Notes under the pieces: model-generated
Database searches by the model: none
Told to the model about the DNA's origin: nothing
Seen by the model: only the letters and a program-made list of their open reading frames with translations
Position numbers and translations under genes: made by a program
Shown: one piece after another, positions 1 through 13,958 of the stretch
Layout of the letters: each line of letters opens with the position of its first letter
Position numbering within the stretch: the stretch's first letter is position 1
Assembly: GCF_001949145.1 (NCBI RefSeq)
Contig: NW_019091459.1
Span: 1,040,776 to 1,087,316, forward strand
Direction of reading: 5' to 3'
Source of the DNA: Acanthaster planci
Taxonomy: Eukaryota > Echinodermata > Asteroidea > Valvatida > Acanthasteridae
Length of the DNA: 46,541 nucleotides

Positions 1-3000
1 AGAGTTGAACCCCCATAGGGACGCTTTTGTACTGCAGCACAATTTCCCTTTTTTCTTTATACTGATGGAGATTTGACTGCCATACACCCTACAAGTGAAC
101 TGGTGATGACTTCACCGAATCTCACATTGTCTCCAATGTTCCCCGTTTAGTATTTGAAAAAAGCCCTACCTCTACTTGGGTATTTTTTGTTCACGTTGTG
201 CACATTACCGTGCACAAGTGCAGAATTTCACAATGTGGTGTCATTTGATGTTCAAATTGTCCCAGAAAGTTCCCATAAACAGTTACCTTGTCAGAGAAAA
301 AATGGCCTTTATTTTGGCACACAATATACATATAAGTCCACAGGTGTCCACGTAGTCTGAGTACTGAACATACAGTGTACATAAATATTCCTGCATGCAG
401 ACTTGCAGTACATACCTGCACTGCCCGTTCAATATTTTTCAGTACATTCACACAGCTTTTACAGATCAGTTTGCCCGGCAGGGCTTTGAGTAAAATCCCA
501 GTCAATCCAGGCGGGCTGCCACAAACAACCTGGAAACAGCGGAAAATGCCAGGGTTAATCAAGCCTAAACTACTGCACACATGCTGAAATCCCTTTACTG
601 TATTGGCATAGTATATTGGTTGGGTAGTTTTATTTCCCTTAGGCCAAGACCAATTGAAACCAGTTACAATGTACTCCATAATTGCTATAGCACATGGCTT
701 GAACATGTCCTTATATCAGGGTGGCTGATTTGCATTGTGACTGAGCAAAGTATGGAGCACAGTTACTGGCGAAAAAACTCTGTTGAGTTGTTTGTCAGAG
801 AGAAGCCAGTGAACATTATTTGATGATGAAGAAAAGTGCTTGAAGCTTCCAGTGCATCAGAGTTTCTAGCTGTACCTTGAGTACCCCTCTCTCCACAGAG
901 GTGGATGTAATTAATTGATTTCCTGTTTAGAGCCATGACTTGTAATCATATTTTCTTTTGTATCAAATGTTTTTAAGATTATCAAATAAAATCAACATTT
1001 AGTCCCATGTTGTTTTGTTTCATTGGAAGAACGGTCTTCACACACTTAACACAGTTTTGTCTTTGACATAATCTAGTGTTGTGTGCTGTATGATTGTGCT
1101 GTGCGATGTACATGTATATGTCGATGTCTGCAACAGTTGAATTCACACTGTGTGTTAGCCCAACTAGGGTGTGTTCCCTCAGTAACAATTGAGGACCCTC
1201 ATGTACTGCACCTGTTGTTGTGTTTGGGGGGGGAGGTATCTCATATGTATCTCTTGAGCTTTGCAAGCAGTTTAAGGCTTAGGCATTAGCAGTAAGCTGT
1301 TCGAATTGAACATAAATGAACAAAGAAAATGCAGGCAATCCACACACTGTTCAGACATGAACATGCATGCATTGTTAAACTGCCAAGTTGGGTGTTCATT
1401 AATTAACTGTAACAAAAGACATAGCAAAGTGTTACCATGGCAACCCATAGCTCAAACATTGTTTTACCAGTGATGCATACTAGTTTGTACAATGCACATT
1501 CAATTTCTTTTCTGTTAAAAAGTCATCCCCCTCACTGAAACAGCCGTTGGTGTTAATGAAACTCCTATACAATAAGATGGCGGATGGGGCAAGACTAGAG
1601 CGGCAGGTGTTATCTTCTAATGAGGCTGTTACATCCACTCCCCACTGACAAGCATGAGATCTGCACTGGTAGTCATCATTGAAATCTTCCCCTCTCATCA
1701 AGGGGCTCCACTGAATTCTGCTGAACAATATTTAGATTGACACACAGCCCAGATGCAGAGCTAGCTGACTACACCAGTACATACTACTACATGTGGCCTT
1801 CAGTCACAGTTATGATTCTTGGAGCATGTTTTTACATATTTTGATGTCACAGTTTTGACAGCCCAGATAACATTTTTTTGAAAATCCCAGTTGTTTGCTA
1901 GAAGGACTTGGGTAAGCAATCACAAATATTAGTTTGTACATGTAATTGCTTTTTACAGAAGTAACTTTACGATTCAACTTGGCAGGATTGGAAAGAAAAG
2001 TTGTGACTTCAAAGTTACATGTAAATGGTGTGCTGGTACCATTTCCTGGAAATTGAAAGTCAAATTTACACTAAATCCTCCGTCCAAGTTGTGTACATGT
2101 CTACATTGTACCCACTCCTTTACTGTACTCGTACGAGTACATTCGCAGGTCATGGGTGTACATGTACACTAGCCGTCATTGTATCAATACGGCCAAATGT
2201 AAAAGACAATGCAATTTGTTGGTCATGCTTCAGCTGTCTGAAAGGGAGTTGGTTAGTCTCCTGACAGGTGCAAGGCATGTGTGCCATCATGCCTGACTTT
2301 GGACAATGACATGACATGGTTCATTGAATTCCCTGTGAATGTTCCTCCAACCCGCTGCTGTTTCCCACGCTTTTCAGCCATGGTTTACCATCGTCAAGGA
2401 AACCGTGTTCCATTATTAAAGCAAAGTTCTGATTAACCCTCAGTTGCACTTTGTCATATCATCTCACACCAGTAGGATGACATTGCAGGAGGATTATAAT
2501 AGATGGTTGCCATGGAGACAGTTTCAGTAGTCACCCCAATGGAATGTGGATGCACACTTCAAGAGCACTGTCATAACATCTCCAGATGTGCATGTACATA
2601 TACTTTCTGTGTGTGGACAAGGCTATAGTGACTTATGGCCTGAGATTTCTATGAGCTTAGCACGCTGTAATTCTGTATCTCTAACAGTCTGCAATCCTCC
2701 AATTTTGAAATTATTTTGGGCACATCCTAGGGAGTTCATAATGTGATGAACTGAGAGTGATTTTCATGATTTTTGCAAACTCGGAGTGTGTGTGTCACAC
2801 ATACATGTTTCACATTGTGGAGATCCACATGCACAAATTCTCTAATGGCTCTCTCTATTCTAAGGTTGAAATTTATGTTCAGATTTATACTTGACTACGG
2901 GGCTTGTGCGTGAGTGTACATGCTCATCATCACGCTTGTATGAACCCGCACATGAAGAAGAAATGCACGCACTGAACTTTTCGCAATATATTTTCTGATG

Positions 3001-3680
3001 TCTGCAATTCCTTTGTGCAAATATTTATACTTTACAGCAATATATTAAAAGAGTAAAAATAAAACTGAATTTGGTACATGCATTTTTTTGCTGCAACTCT
3101 GAGAACTTTAATCTGTCTTGTAAAGTGCGAGCCTTCAGTAGTCCATTTTACACACATCCCAGTAAAAATGTTTACAGCAACTGCAGTCAAATATTTCTGG
3201 TAGCTAAGATGCTTATCACACCATATGTCACTGAGGCCACAGCAAGCTGGAAAGAAGCTGTGGACAGAATTAATGAAATAAGTGGACTCCTTTAATCAGA
3301 TGAAATGTCTGGACATGTATGTTGTGGGTTTAATCATCCTCAATATTACGCACAGCCAGTACAAGCATTAACTCACTATTTAAGTCTTGTTTGGTTGCTG
3401 GTGTATTGATGGTACTTCAGTTCAGGGCCATCCTTTGTCTGCAAGAATACCTTCATTGCAACAACTAATCTCTCTAGTCCATATGTGAACTACGTTGTGC
3501 AGGTGTAGTGGAAGTTGAAGCACTGTACGTTCAGTTTGCATTCTAATTTAGATTTTGTGGGAGTGTTTTTGTGTTTATTCAGAATTATTTATCTCTGGTA
3601 TGTGTGTGTACATTCAGGGTATATTAATTTCTAGGTTTATTTGGAAGACAAATGAATTCTTTCTCCAGAAATGGGGAGAA

Positions 3681-3726
3681 TATACATGTACATGTACATG
3701 TAGGCCTACATGTACCAGTACATGTG
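3681..3726. repeat. ACATGTAC palindromic simple repeat cluster
   Basis: Tandem and overlapping copies of the palindromic words ACATGTAC and TAGGCCTA occupy this stretch. The same words recur throughout the left half of the window, often as two or three overlapping copies. It is a low-complexity, self-complementary sequence with no coding potential. Confidence 0.7.
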
Positions 3727-6700
3727 TGTGTCTCCATAATGAAGTTAAGGTCCTTTTGAAGGGTTTGAGAAATTTAAATTACATGTTCATGCTGCTAAAG
3801 AAATGGCTGATGAATTGTATTCTCCTGATAATTTTTATTAAAGGTTTTATGAGAGTTCCTTGTTTCTTTGCTCATGGCAGGTTCCTCGAAGCACATGTAT
3901 GGACCATTAGATAGTGTTTAACTTTGGGGGTTCATTTTCTCCTGAAGTGAACAGCAGGGAATTAATTCTCAATGTCTGATGAAAATCTCCCAAATTATAA
4001 GTGGAAAATCAACATTGTGCATGGAATTTTCAAGCAATACATGTGACAGTGTTTTTGGCATTGTCAAGCGTTATACAATTTCTGTCAAAATTTTTGAACG
4101 CCATCAAAATTCTGTCAAATATGACATTAGCAATGGACATATTGTACTCATCATACATTGTTGATGCAGCCAAACTTAAAGATTACTTTTGGTAATTGAA
4201 GGTTATAAGACCTGGCAAATATGCTAGTATATAGTGAGAGTGATTATAAACGGTAAGAGAATGAAGAGAGCCAAACATTTCTCATATTTTCCGTCAATTT
4301 TGTCCTATTTTTTATTGCTCATATTTCTTTAAAGTTATTTCTTAGGTGCTGAAGGTGAGAAGTTTTGAAATCAAGTCATCTGGTGCAAACACTTCGATGT
4401 AAACCACACGTCTACTAAATGTACACAGTATGCCTATTTATCCCCAAATATTCATTTTTGTAAATTTGAAGGTGTTTATTTGTGTTTTAATTGATCAAAG
4501 GCACTTTTAGAAGTCTTGAATCATGACATGTGGATTTGCATTTTGATACATTTTATGCAGAACATGCCATGTTGAATTAGGATTGTAGCATTTGGAGTTG
4601 TGGTGTTCGGTCTTTCTTTCTGAGGAATAATATGGTATCATAGACTTTGTCATTTATTGACAGTGCGCTGAAAGTTTGATGAGGAAGGAAAAAACTAAAT
4701 GATTAGCTTGCTGAGGTCATGGAGCTGTGGTCAGGTTGGACTCACTTTGAGTGTGCAGCTGAGTACACACTCAAGCTGAGAATTGATTGGGTAGTGTTTT
4801 GTGATTTCAGTTAGGAAAAGAAAACTCAGTAATGTTGTATGTCACATCTCTTTACCACAGTGTTCTTCACAGTCATCATTCTGATTGTTCCTTTAGACAA
4901 CTGTGCGGCTGCCACACCCCATTGGCCTGATAAATAGCTTCCCTCCTCCCTTCCAGAAAACAATGTGTGTAAATTACCAGGTTTGTGATGCTAAGAAAAC
5001 AAAAACAATGACAGGTGCAGGTCAGTTTGGTCTCCAGTGGTGGAAATTGTGTTAAGTGGGTCAGGAGTCTTATCTGATATTCTGTCACAAGTTCGTCAAT
5101 GAACTGGATGTGGCAACCTTGACCTAGGATGCACTGTAGATTGCAAAGGGGTGCTAGTTTGTTAGTTTGGCTTGGCTTGACCATTGGTAACCAGTGATTG
5201 ACCGGCTATGGTACATGTACTGTACATATGCATGCAGATGGAGTGACCACTGGGTGTGAGGTAAAAGTAGACATCCATGGCCACCTCAAATCCCAGGCTT
5301 TTTGGATTCAAGAACTTGATCTGTTAATTTCAAAATCATCAAAGCTCCTACGTGTACAGTTTGTGTGATGTTATGAAATGCACATCTGTTTTCTTGCCCA
5401 ACTCGGCATTCCAAATTATTTAATGGACTGAAAATCAGCATTTGGGTGCCATGATATTTTCTGGGAATTCTCTCAATTTATCTTGCATGCACTTTCTGCC
5501 ATAACCGAGTTGTTTACTCAGAGGAGAATGAGAGTAAAGTAATGGTTTCAACAGGCATTGGTTGAGGATTGCAGGAATGCTTCCCTGAACCATCAACCAT
5601 ACTGCCATACCATGCCATTACTTGTCAGGCTTTTTGTTTAGTGCAGTGTGATTTTAATGTGTTGATTACCATAGTGACCTTATGTCACTCAACTACCCCA
5701 CTCAGCAGAAACAACAAACAAAGTGTCTCCCTGCTGAAAATTGACATTGTCAAGGTATTTGACAGAATACATTTATGTTGGAAATGACCCATCGGGGAGC
5801 TTTGAGGACTTGGTTTCAATTCCTTGGAATTCCAGTCCTTGGACTTTGCAGAAGGTGGCATTCATGGAACTCCCATTACTTTGTAGAATATGAGTTTCCT
5901 CCTGCAAAGGTTCCCCCAAAATAGAGTACAGATCCCAAATGTACATACTATACAGGTTAAACATATATGCACCTGTACATTTATTGGTTGTGTAGTGTAC
6001 CTTTCTTAACATCCAGTGATGCATTGGAATTTGATATTAAACAAATGGTTGGTTCATTGCGTAAAATAATTTCTTCCACAGCTCTGCCTTTCTTCAGTCT
6101 TCCAACTGTAACATTTGAAATCAGCATAAATAAAACATCCAATTGATTGCAAATCTTCAAAGTATCCACGTATCTGAAATGTTATTACATGTATGCATGT
6201 ACATGTACAGTTCATTATGGATGCTTTTAAAGTTGGTGCCAATGGTGCATCTCTGGCCATTTCATATGCTTTGTACATGGACAATGTAGGCCTACTCAGT
6301 TCCACTATGTTTTTCTCACAGCTATCACATACATTTGGAAGCGTTGTTTATATTCCGTTGGGGCTATAATAAACAAATGGAGGGTATCATTTGCACAGAC
6401 TGCACATCATCAGGGGTGTTAAACCTGCAGTGATCATATGCCTTACTAGGAATGTGCTCCAGTCATGCATGGTCATAACAATCTCTACTGGCTGGGACAG
6501 TGTTTGGGAAACACGGTAGCCACTCATGGAAATGGTTACTATGCTGCAGTGTGTATTGATGCTGCATGTTGGTGTACATTTAGATGAAAAAAATAACTGT
6601 GAACCGTTTAGCTCATACTCAGTATCTGTGTACACATGTATACATGAAGTTCCACTCCTTAATGTCTTACTGGGCCATGCAGCCTTTTTGATTAGTTGCC

Positions 6701-7514
6701 TACCATTATTTCTGCTCAGAGTTCACAGCAGACAGTAATCTAGGCAGTCAAGTTCCAGCCACTGAGCTCCTAAGTTTTTGCAATTAGCCAGTTGTTTGCT
6801 TAACATCCTAGAGGTGATTTGTGTTCAAGTTGCCCCAGATAAAGGCCAAGCATTTTAAGCTGTTTGCCAAGTTGTGGCACTGACCTTAGTGCCCTCTGGT
6901 CCTTGTTTCTTCCGTTTGACCACATGCCTCTTGCATTCCCTGGTTATTAATCAATTTTCTTGGAAGGTTGTATTCTGGTTTATCAATTACCATCGTTGTG
7001 AATAAATTACAGAGACAGTGATGCCTACTGACTGCTGCCTTTGACAAGGATTCTGCTAAGATTGAACATCAGACCTCTTTGTCCAACCTCACGGGTTTCT
7101 TCTCTCATAAGGGTTAAATTGCAGGTCAGCTGATGAATCTATTTGCAGATGAAATTGATCTAGAAGCCTTTTGGGAAAGGAAAGCATTTCTAATTGATGC
7201 ATGGAACCTGATACTTTGTGTCACCTGCATTTGTATTCCGGAGGTTCTGCACAATTGTCAGGCAGTTAATGGCTTTTCCATTTATTTTTCCACATACTTG
7301 ATGTGATGTCGAGCTTGATTTTTTCATGATTTCTCTATATTAACATTATCCCTAACCCCCTTTGAGTGTATGTAAAATCAAATTGAAACAGGAGGATTGG
7401 GGACTGTTGGGGTTAATTGATCATTCAAGCTTCAGACAATTTGTACAAGCACCATTGTGGTCTAGTTGCATAGGTCTAGTTGCATAGATCCATGGAATAT
7501 CAACTTGTAGATTA

Positions 7515-7727
7515 CTGACAGTAGTGGTGTAGCCACATGCCCCCCCTCCATTCCCAGTGGCCCCCTCAGGTGTTCCCCCCCCACAAAAAAAGAAAAAAGG
7601 ATGAATCATGAACAAGGCTAACATAAACCTGCCCCCCAAAAACTGCACCACTTTAAGCTGGTGCCCCCCCCCCAAAGGATGCAGGGTGCCCCCTTTGTGC
7701 ACTCCTTGCTAGGCCACTGACTGACAG
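7515..7727. repeat. C-rich repeat with inverted ends
   Basis: A run of poly-C tracts (about 7540-7700) is bounded by imperfectly complementary ends: a GTGGTGTAGCC motif near 7523 and GCTAGGCCAC near 7709, with CTGACAG at the outer edges. This arrangement looks like a short dispersed repeat of the kind common in marine invertebrate genomes. No coding function is seen. The exact borders and family are not certain. Confidence 0.4.
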
Positions 7728-8950
7728 CAGCAGAGACTTTACATTCCCTTTGCTGATAGACACCATAGAAGAGACAGTGAAAAATATCCTGCCCAGCTGA
7801 CCACACTGACTTGATAGAATCTGCAGATGTGGGCCACTGTCTACTCATTATTGACCAGTCAATGACCACTTTCTACTGCTGTTTACCCAGTCACAGTGGG
7901 ATCTACAGCATCAAGGTTGTCTGGTGACTTGTTGATGTGTTGCTTTCACACATATCCCTCTTATCCACAGAGCAAGGATTTAGACTTCCATAAAGGGTGT
8001 TCATGCATGGGAATGTATGTACATATGTACATTTACCCTGTTCCACTGAAGAGACCTGTTGCCCTGTCTTTCTCTATGCTCAAACAGCCTGAATCAAGGA
8101 CACATACATGTACATGTAACATGTTTAACCTCTGTGTCCAGCAAAATTGCATCATGGATTTTGTTGTACTCACTTCTACATGTGTGGATTGCTACATATG
8201 CGGGAATGGGTTCACCATCTCTCTCTCTGGCGGCCCTGACCAAGGCAGGCAGCTAGTGCATGTACACATGCATGTACATCATGGTAGATGTCTGACATTT
8301 GCAGGACATTGTAAAGAGCACTACAGTTAAAAGGACACTTATGAAAAAGGGCACTTGTTACTAAATAGGGCGGGCGGGGGCAGGTGCATTAATACTCTCT
8401 GATCCCCATAAGCATCCTGATGTATGTTCATGTAGTTGCATGTACCGGTATACACTCCTACATACTTATGCACACACACCTGTCTGTGGAGGCCATGTGA
8501 ACATGCACATATTAAATATCAATGTTACTGGAACGCAACATGTTATAGGAGGATAATTTTTGTTGTGCAGTGGATGATGCTTGTAGTACAGGGTATGCTA
8601 AACTTTTCTGAGCAGCAGTACTACATGTACTGGTTGATTTTTGTAGAAACTCTGTGCATCAATTGTTCTGTGGTCCATGGGATCACACATCCCTGTCTTC
8701 AGCCTGTCACTGGTGGGATTGTGTAGGACTAGGAGTCAAGTGATTTGTGTATGTCATCACTGCTAAGTTGATGCTTATAAAACACACTGTGGTTGTCATC
8801 GGAGTGTGGTCAATGACCAGAAGGACAGTGAAGCCACTCTATCTCCACATGTATGCATGCAATGCTTTTATGTCTTGTTGGTCATATTTATCAAAGCTTT
8901 GTGTAGGGAGTGTTCATCTTAAGGAAACATCTCCCCTTAAAACATGCAGT

Positions 8951-8971
8951 GTAGGCCTACATGTAGGCCTA
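8951..8971. repeat. TAGGCCTA/ACATGTA palindrome
   Basis: Two TAGGCCT words flank ACATG in a short palindrome. It is another instance of the window-wide simple palindromic repeat. Confidence 0.55.
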
Positions 8972-11430
8972 TTCCATCATCAGGACTTCATTCATGTCAT
9001 CTTAACTGAGTTTGTACAAGTGGGGGTCAGTTGCACCTACATTAGCTACATGTAATTACTTGGATAATATCTGTTGATTGCCTGTCTTCAATTGCTTGCA
9101 GGAGAGTAGCAATTTGTAGAAATTAAGGCACTTCTCAATGTGGTTTCTTTTCTGTCTTGAAAACCAAGCAGGCCATGAATGTAGGGATTCATGTTTTTCC
9201 AACTTTGAGGCATTGCAATTGCTGCGGCAAAGAAAGTTTTACAAATTTGTCAACTTTTCACCCTCAAATTGATAGAGGAGGTAATTCATTGTGGTATGTG
9301 TACTTGTAAATTAAATTTGATTAGACAGCCTCCCTGATTTCCCACAGGGGTAGTTAGATTGGATTATTTGGGTCATGCTGGGAGAATAGGTTCCCAGAAA
9401 TCAAGGCGAAATGGGCCAGAATAGGCATACCTGTACATGTACATACTTTGCATGAACAGGGCAAAAAACAAGCATTTCTAGTATCCTCTGCTATACAGCA
9501 GTCTCACTCTTAGATAAGTCAGGTCAGTGCATTGTAACAGAGGCCTGGAAAATGCATGTCTACTTGATGTATCATTCAACTTTTCATTTGGTGTCAATCC
9601 CCCCCACTCAAGTATTGGAAGGAATAGTGGGTTTGTGTACAGTGATTTATCTTTACGATACACTTGAGATAGTCCAGTCCACGTTGCTTCACAGGGGATG
9701 CAGGTACATGTAGTCCTTCAAGGAGGACTGGCGAAGCCATGTGTGTTCCATCATTCTATCCTGCTGCTATTTACAGGGGACTCTGCATTTCAATTAGATC
9801 ATTTAACAGGAAGCACCTGTAAGCCAAACTGGGGTGAACTGGGGTCAGTCTTGAGGGGAATCACTGGCCATGGAGCTATAGCTGCTTAGTCTGTTCTTGT
9901 CAAGAAAGCCTGGATCAAAGGAATTCCAATGATCTGGAACATTTCTGGCTGTGTGACTCCCTCAGAGAGTAACATTGTGTCATTGGCTTTCTTGCTTGTT
10001 GCAGATTTAAGGAAGGGATTCAGTCAACCTGAAAAGATCACATGTAATGTGGTTACTGAAAGGGTGAACTTGAAAGCTTTGAGAAAGTCAAACAAACGAA
10101 TGCCATGACAGGGGAGGGTGAAATTACTGAGGGGGGGAGTGTACCCTTTATTTCAAGAGAGCACTGATATGAGTCCTGAGAGCAAATTAATCATGGCTTG
10201 TTTGTGTATGTGGGTCGTTCTTTTAAATAGGGGGCCAAATGTGTGACATGGTGGTCAAAATTTCAAAATTGTCTAAAATTAAAAACTTGTTGATATGTAA
10301 TTGATAATACATACATGCAATAAATGTAAATGATTTTTGCTTTGAATAACTACTTGACGTGTACAGACTCAATTTGTGCAGTGGTGCAGGAAATTATTTG
10401 ACGTGTAACAGAGAAACCAAATATGATGGTTCTATGCATGTCATTTTTGGTTAGTAAAGGTTTCTTTTCATTTTTTGCCAATTTGTTTTGTGTACATACA
10501 TGTACCATTTATTCTCATCACAAGTTGTTTTTTTTCTAGATATGGTTTCAGGTGGCATAAAAATGGGCAAACATTTTTCGCAAAAATTCACTTTTTGGCT
10601 ATTTTTGGAATTGTTGTGCAAAGTTTTGTTTGGTTTAACACAAAGTTGCTTAAATAGCAAATATATGGCATAGCTCATAGGTATGCATGTCATTTAGCTT
10701 GTGCATCTTTGCCAGAAACATTAAGTGTTTTGATGTTTTTAGTTTATTGAGCTTTATGACTCATTTCACGTGGTTTGCACATGGGAAAACTGTCACAATA
10801 CAACTGTTAATTTACACTGGGAATTGCATTAGATCTTGTTTAACAAATGCAGCACCATTTCATGTCTGCAGTCAATGAATAGTAATCTCATATAAATTAG
10901 GAACACAAAGATACTCTGAGAGGCTCTGAGACCTGTCCATATTTCCGATGAATGGGAATTAATGCAAAGCAATTTTGATGTCATTAATCATTACAATTGT
11001 CACCAAACATTGCACATATTGCAGTGGGTCCAACAATTGTGAATAAAAAAAGAAACCTTTTATGATGAAAATGAAGAAGAAGTAAGGATTGGGGCATTAG
11101 AAAAAAATCTTGTTAAAGTAGAATCTTGTCTTTAAAGTGCTGCTATTAACGAGGTCGGACTGTCATGACTAAACAGGTATAAAATCTTGTCACGCACTCA
11201 CTGGCCTACTTGAAAGTTGAAAACATAACTGCTGTCTTTACTGGATAATGAAGAAAATTTCAAAGGATTCAGAGTTGCAGAGATACATGTACATGTACTT
11301 AGATGCCGGTTCACATTTTTATGCAGATGAAATGCAAAGAAAGTTTGATGTCATGAAACATTTATGCTAAAAAGTTCAACAAAATCCCCTCATCCAATTT
11401 TGTGATTTGAGCTGTATTGCAATGTATGTT

Positions 11431-11770
11431 GAGGATGTCACAGCGCGCCGGCCTAGCGGACCATTTACAAAAAAAATAGCACCAGCATCCCGAGTCGGCA
11501 CACGCCCGCCGGTGACTGTTTCCTGAGAGGCGTTGCACTGTTTCGATGTGGTCACTACCACTGAACGTTCCGTCGCTCACAAGACAGTTGCTGCGGCATG
11601 TGCACCGACTTGACACGCTGTGAAAGGACCGCTAGGCCGGTGTGTCATGACATCATTAACAGACATTAGCATACAGGTAAACTCGCAAATGAAAAAATGG
11701 CAACTTCCGCTCGACGACAAGCGTTTCCGATTCGAAGGTGGGAAATGCTCGCTTTCTTCCACACGCTCAT
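11431..11770. promoter_or_regulatory. CpG-dense segment, candidate promoter/CpG island
   Basis: By eye this 340-base stretch contains roughly 29 CpG dinucleotides, whereas flanking kilobases contain only a few per hundred bases. GC content is also visibly higher. Such a segment could mark an unmethylated promoter or an enhancer, for instance for the Turtle gene about 6 kb downstream whose first exon was not found. It could equally be a young repeat that has not yet lost its CpGs. No start codon followed by a signal peptide and a phase-1 donor was found immediately downstream. Confidence 0.3.
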
Positions 11771-12841
11771 TTTTATTTGTGAACTTTAAGTGGGTATAGT
11801 GTTCCTTTTTTCGGTAAATATACAGAGTTTCAGGTAAATTTTTCTTTCATGTCTCGAGAAGAAACCTGCAACTTGTAACTTTTTGTCACAGCGTAACGCG
11901 TAACAAAAACTTTGATCAAAATTTCTCAATGATGAAGGAATGGCGGGAACTTGGCATGTCTGTGTCATGTGACGATCACGTGACAGCGCATGCAGGCTTG
12001 CAATATTATCCTGACTCGGGCAAACGTTGGAAGTTGCACGAACTTTTTTGTTTACAACGTAACAATTTTGCAAGTAACCAAGATTTTTTTGACAAGAATT
12101 GACAGGGATATCTTCAGAAATGTTTGGGATCTTAAATACGAGTTTGTAGGAGGTATTTTTTGGAGTACTTAGAGTTGATATTTTAGGCTTTTGAAATGAA
12201 TAGCAATAATGGTTTTTTTAGCAGCCAAAAATGATTTTCACTTCGTAACAACTGGAGGAACGAAATGTTACGTTGTTATTTCAGATTATGACGGCACCTG
12301 TATTCTCAATTAAAATATATTTCATTTGGAGATTTATCCGATATCATAATTTACCTTTCTGTTGATAGGTTAGTTAGAAAATAAACGATTTATTTGTTTT
12401 GCCAGTGGTATGAAATGTCAAATGAAGCTTTTTCCCTTGCAATTATTGTGTAAATGAACATTTTTTAATGTAAATGAATTGAATGTAATCAACACATATT
12501 AATTGACAAACGCATATGAAAATTAAATGGGAAAATGAAACTGGTCTTGTTTTAGATGGTCATGAAAATTGTGATGTCCCTGAAATACACATTGGCCCCC
12601 ATATTAAAAGAAAGACCCATGTACATGTACCTGTTAAATTGGGGGGAGGGGTTGCTTGGGGGTCACAGACTTCTGCCAGATCCAGAGGAGGTCCATGTAC
12701 AGTACTTGTACATAATAAGTATGCACTCTTTCTCCATTGCCTCCCCCTTATGCCTCTGAATCAATGGGCAGAAGTCATGAGTAGCACATTTAGCAACAAT
12801 CACATGTACCACAAGGATCATAATCATATGTAGGCCATTTG
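11771..12841. other. Non-coding AT-rich stretch
   Basis: No gene is supported. The stretch contains several scattered CGTAAC/GTTACG words (about 11893, 12057, 12244, 12270), some arranged as short inverted repeats, and ACATGTAC words near 12618. No domain or splice-bounded frame was seen. Confidence 0.5.
11976..11983. promoter_or_regulatory. Palindromic E-box TCACGTGA
   Basis: A perfect 8-bp palindrome with a CACGTG core sits just downstream of the CpG-dense segment. CACGTG is the binding core of many bHLH and bHLH-ZIP factors. A single match is weak evidence; its only support is the CpG-dense neighbourhood. Confidence 0.2.
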
Positions 12842-13874
12842 CAGGGCTTGAATTTCACCGCTGCAATGCATTGCATTCGGTGCCCTTACTGTTGGCCGCA
12901 GTGCCCTGAAAATGTCCACTTTGTTCACTTCCAAAGCTGGCCATGTGGCCCATTCTTCCTGGCAGTGGTGCCCCTTGAAACAATACCCTACATGTACAGT
13001 ATGTTTCCAGTAAATTCCCGACCTCAAATTCATGTGAATGTGGTTTGATCTACCGATACACAGTTGTCTTTGTGCCACGTGAGTGAATGGCTAGGCCAAC
13101 CAGCCAGCCGAGCTGGCAGACCCGGCACGCTGCACTGTACCGTATACGTACATATACCGTGTGAGGCTTGCTGCGGTTGGCTTTGATTTACAATACATAA
13201 ATATATTTCCTTCTGCAGCCCAACTGTGGACAATCATCTTAATGCTGCAGCAAGTGCAGGCACATGCAGGTGTCCAGCAGCCCAGCACAATGTGCAGCGA
13301 CCTGGTCAGCACATGCATAGATGGGCTTAGGCTGTGTCTGAAATGGGCCTCCATAGCTACGTGTAAAAGGCTAGGTCTATTGTGTAGATTTTCTTCAAGT
13401 TTTGGATCACCAGTAGACTCAACTCAACTACACGTGTGTAATTGATTTTTACGAGATGCTAATGGGTTAATTGGCCAACTTTGTGGCGGGGTATGGTTGT
13501 AAGATCGCACTGTGCAGTCGATAAAGACTCGTCAAAATTTAAACAAAACAAGGTCTCTTTTTGAGTCACTCGAACTAGTTTTCTCAAAATTAAGAAATGC
13601 TTTGTCAAAAAAACCTGCTTGTTCGGTCCTGTAATAGGATGTTATGTCATATTTAGAAATGTTAGGAGTGATTTCTGGGTCATGAAATATTTGAATATGG
13701 TCACTCAAGCACTTAAAACCAAATAGTTCATTTTTTCCAGTTTCTAAACTCCCTTTCCTCTGTAGAAATTGGGTCTTATTGCCCCTTTTGTTGGCTTCAG
13801 TGCCCCTTCAATGCCCCATTTCCTGAGGCAAAAATGGCAGTGCCCCCCCTCCCAAAAGCAAAATTCAAGCCCTG
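12842..13874. mobile_element. Candidate non-autonomous DNA element with CAGGG inverted ends
   Basis: The first 14 bases (CAGGGCTTGAATTT, 12842-12855) are the exact reverse complement of the last 14 (13861-13874). CAGGG...CCCTG ends are typical of hAT-type elements. Just inside each end are similar GTGCCC/TGCCCC-rich stretches, again in roughly inverted arrangement. The roughly 1-kb interior has no transposase-like frame, so the element would be non-autonomous. No 8-bp target duplication is visible at the immediate borders, so this could instead be two inverted copies of a shorter repeat. Confidence 0.45.
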
Positions 13875-13958
13875 TATTTATAAATTGAGTGTATATCTGG
13901 CAAGAAATGAGGCCGAGGCCGAGGGGTACTGATCCCCCTGCATGTCCAATCGCTGTAC

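Larger units (their letters stand above)
1..11430. other. Non-coding stretch, no supported gene
   Basis: No open frame here combines a plausible protein composition with splice signals at its edges. The longer frames are short, rich in Cys/Met/Tyr from ACATGTAC-type words, and have no recognisable domain. It may be intergenic, or part of a large first intron or 5' UTR region of the Turtle gene downstream, since that gene's signal-peptide exon was not located. Apart from the repeats listed separately, it holds many scattered ACATGTAC palindromes (for example near 5212, 6187, 8103, 9431 and 11284) and homopolymer runs. Confidence 0.6.

Noticed and set aside
154-360. Frame with a hydrophobic, signal-peptide-like start
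   Set aside because: It begins at TTG with an in-frame stop just upstream and no ATG, and no phase-1 donor follows the hydrophobic part.
581-823. ATG with hydrophobic N terminus as possible Turtle signal-peptide exon
   Set aside because: No credible phase-1 donor follows the hydrophobic stretch (the nearest is a weak GTAGTT), and the rest is low-quality sequence 17 kb from the next exon.
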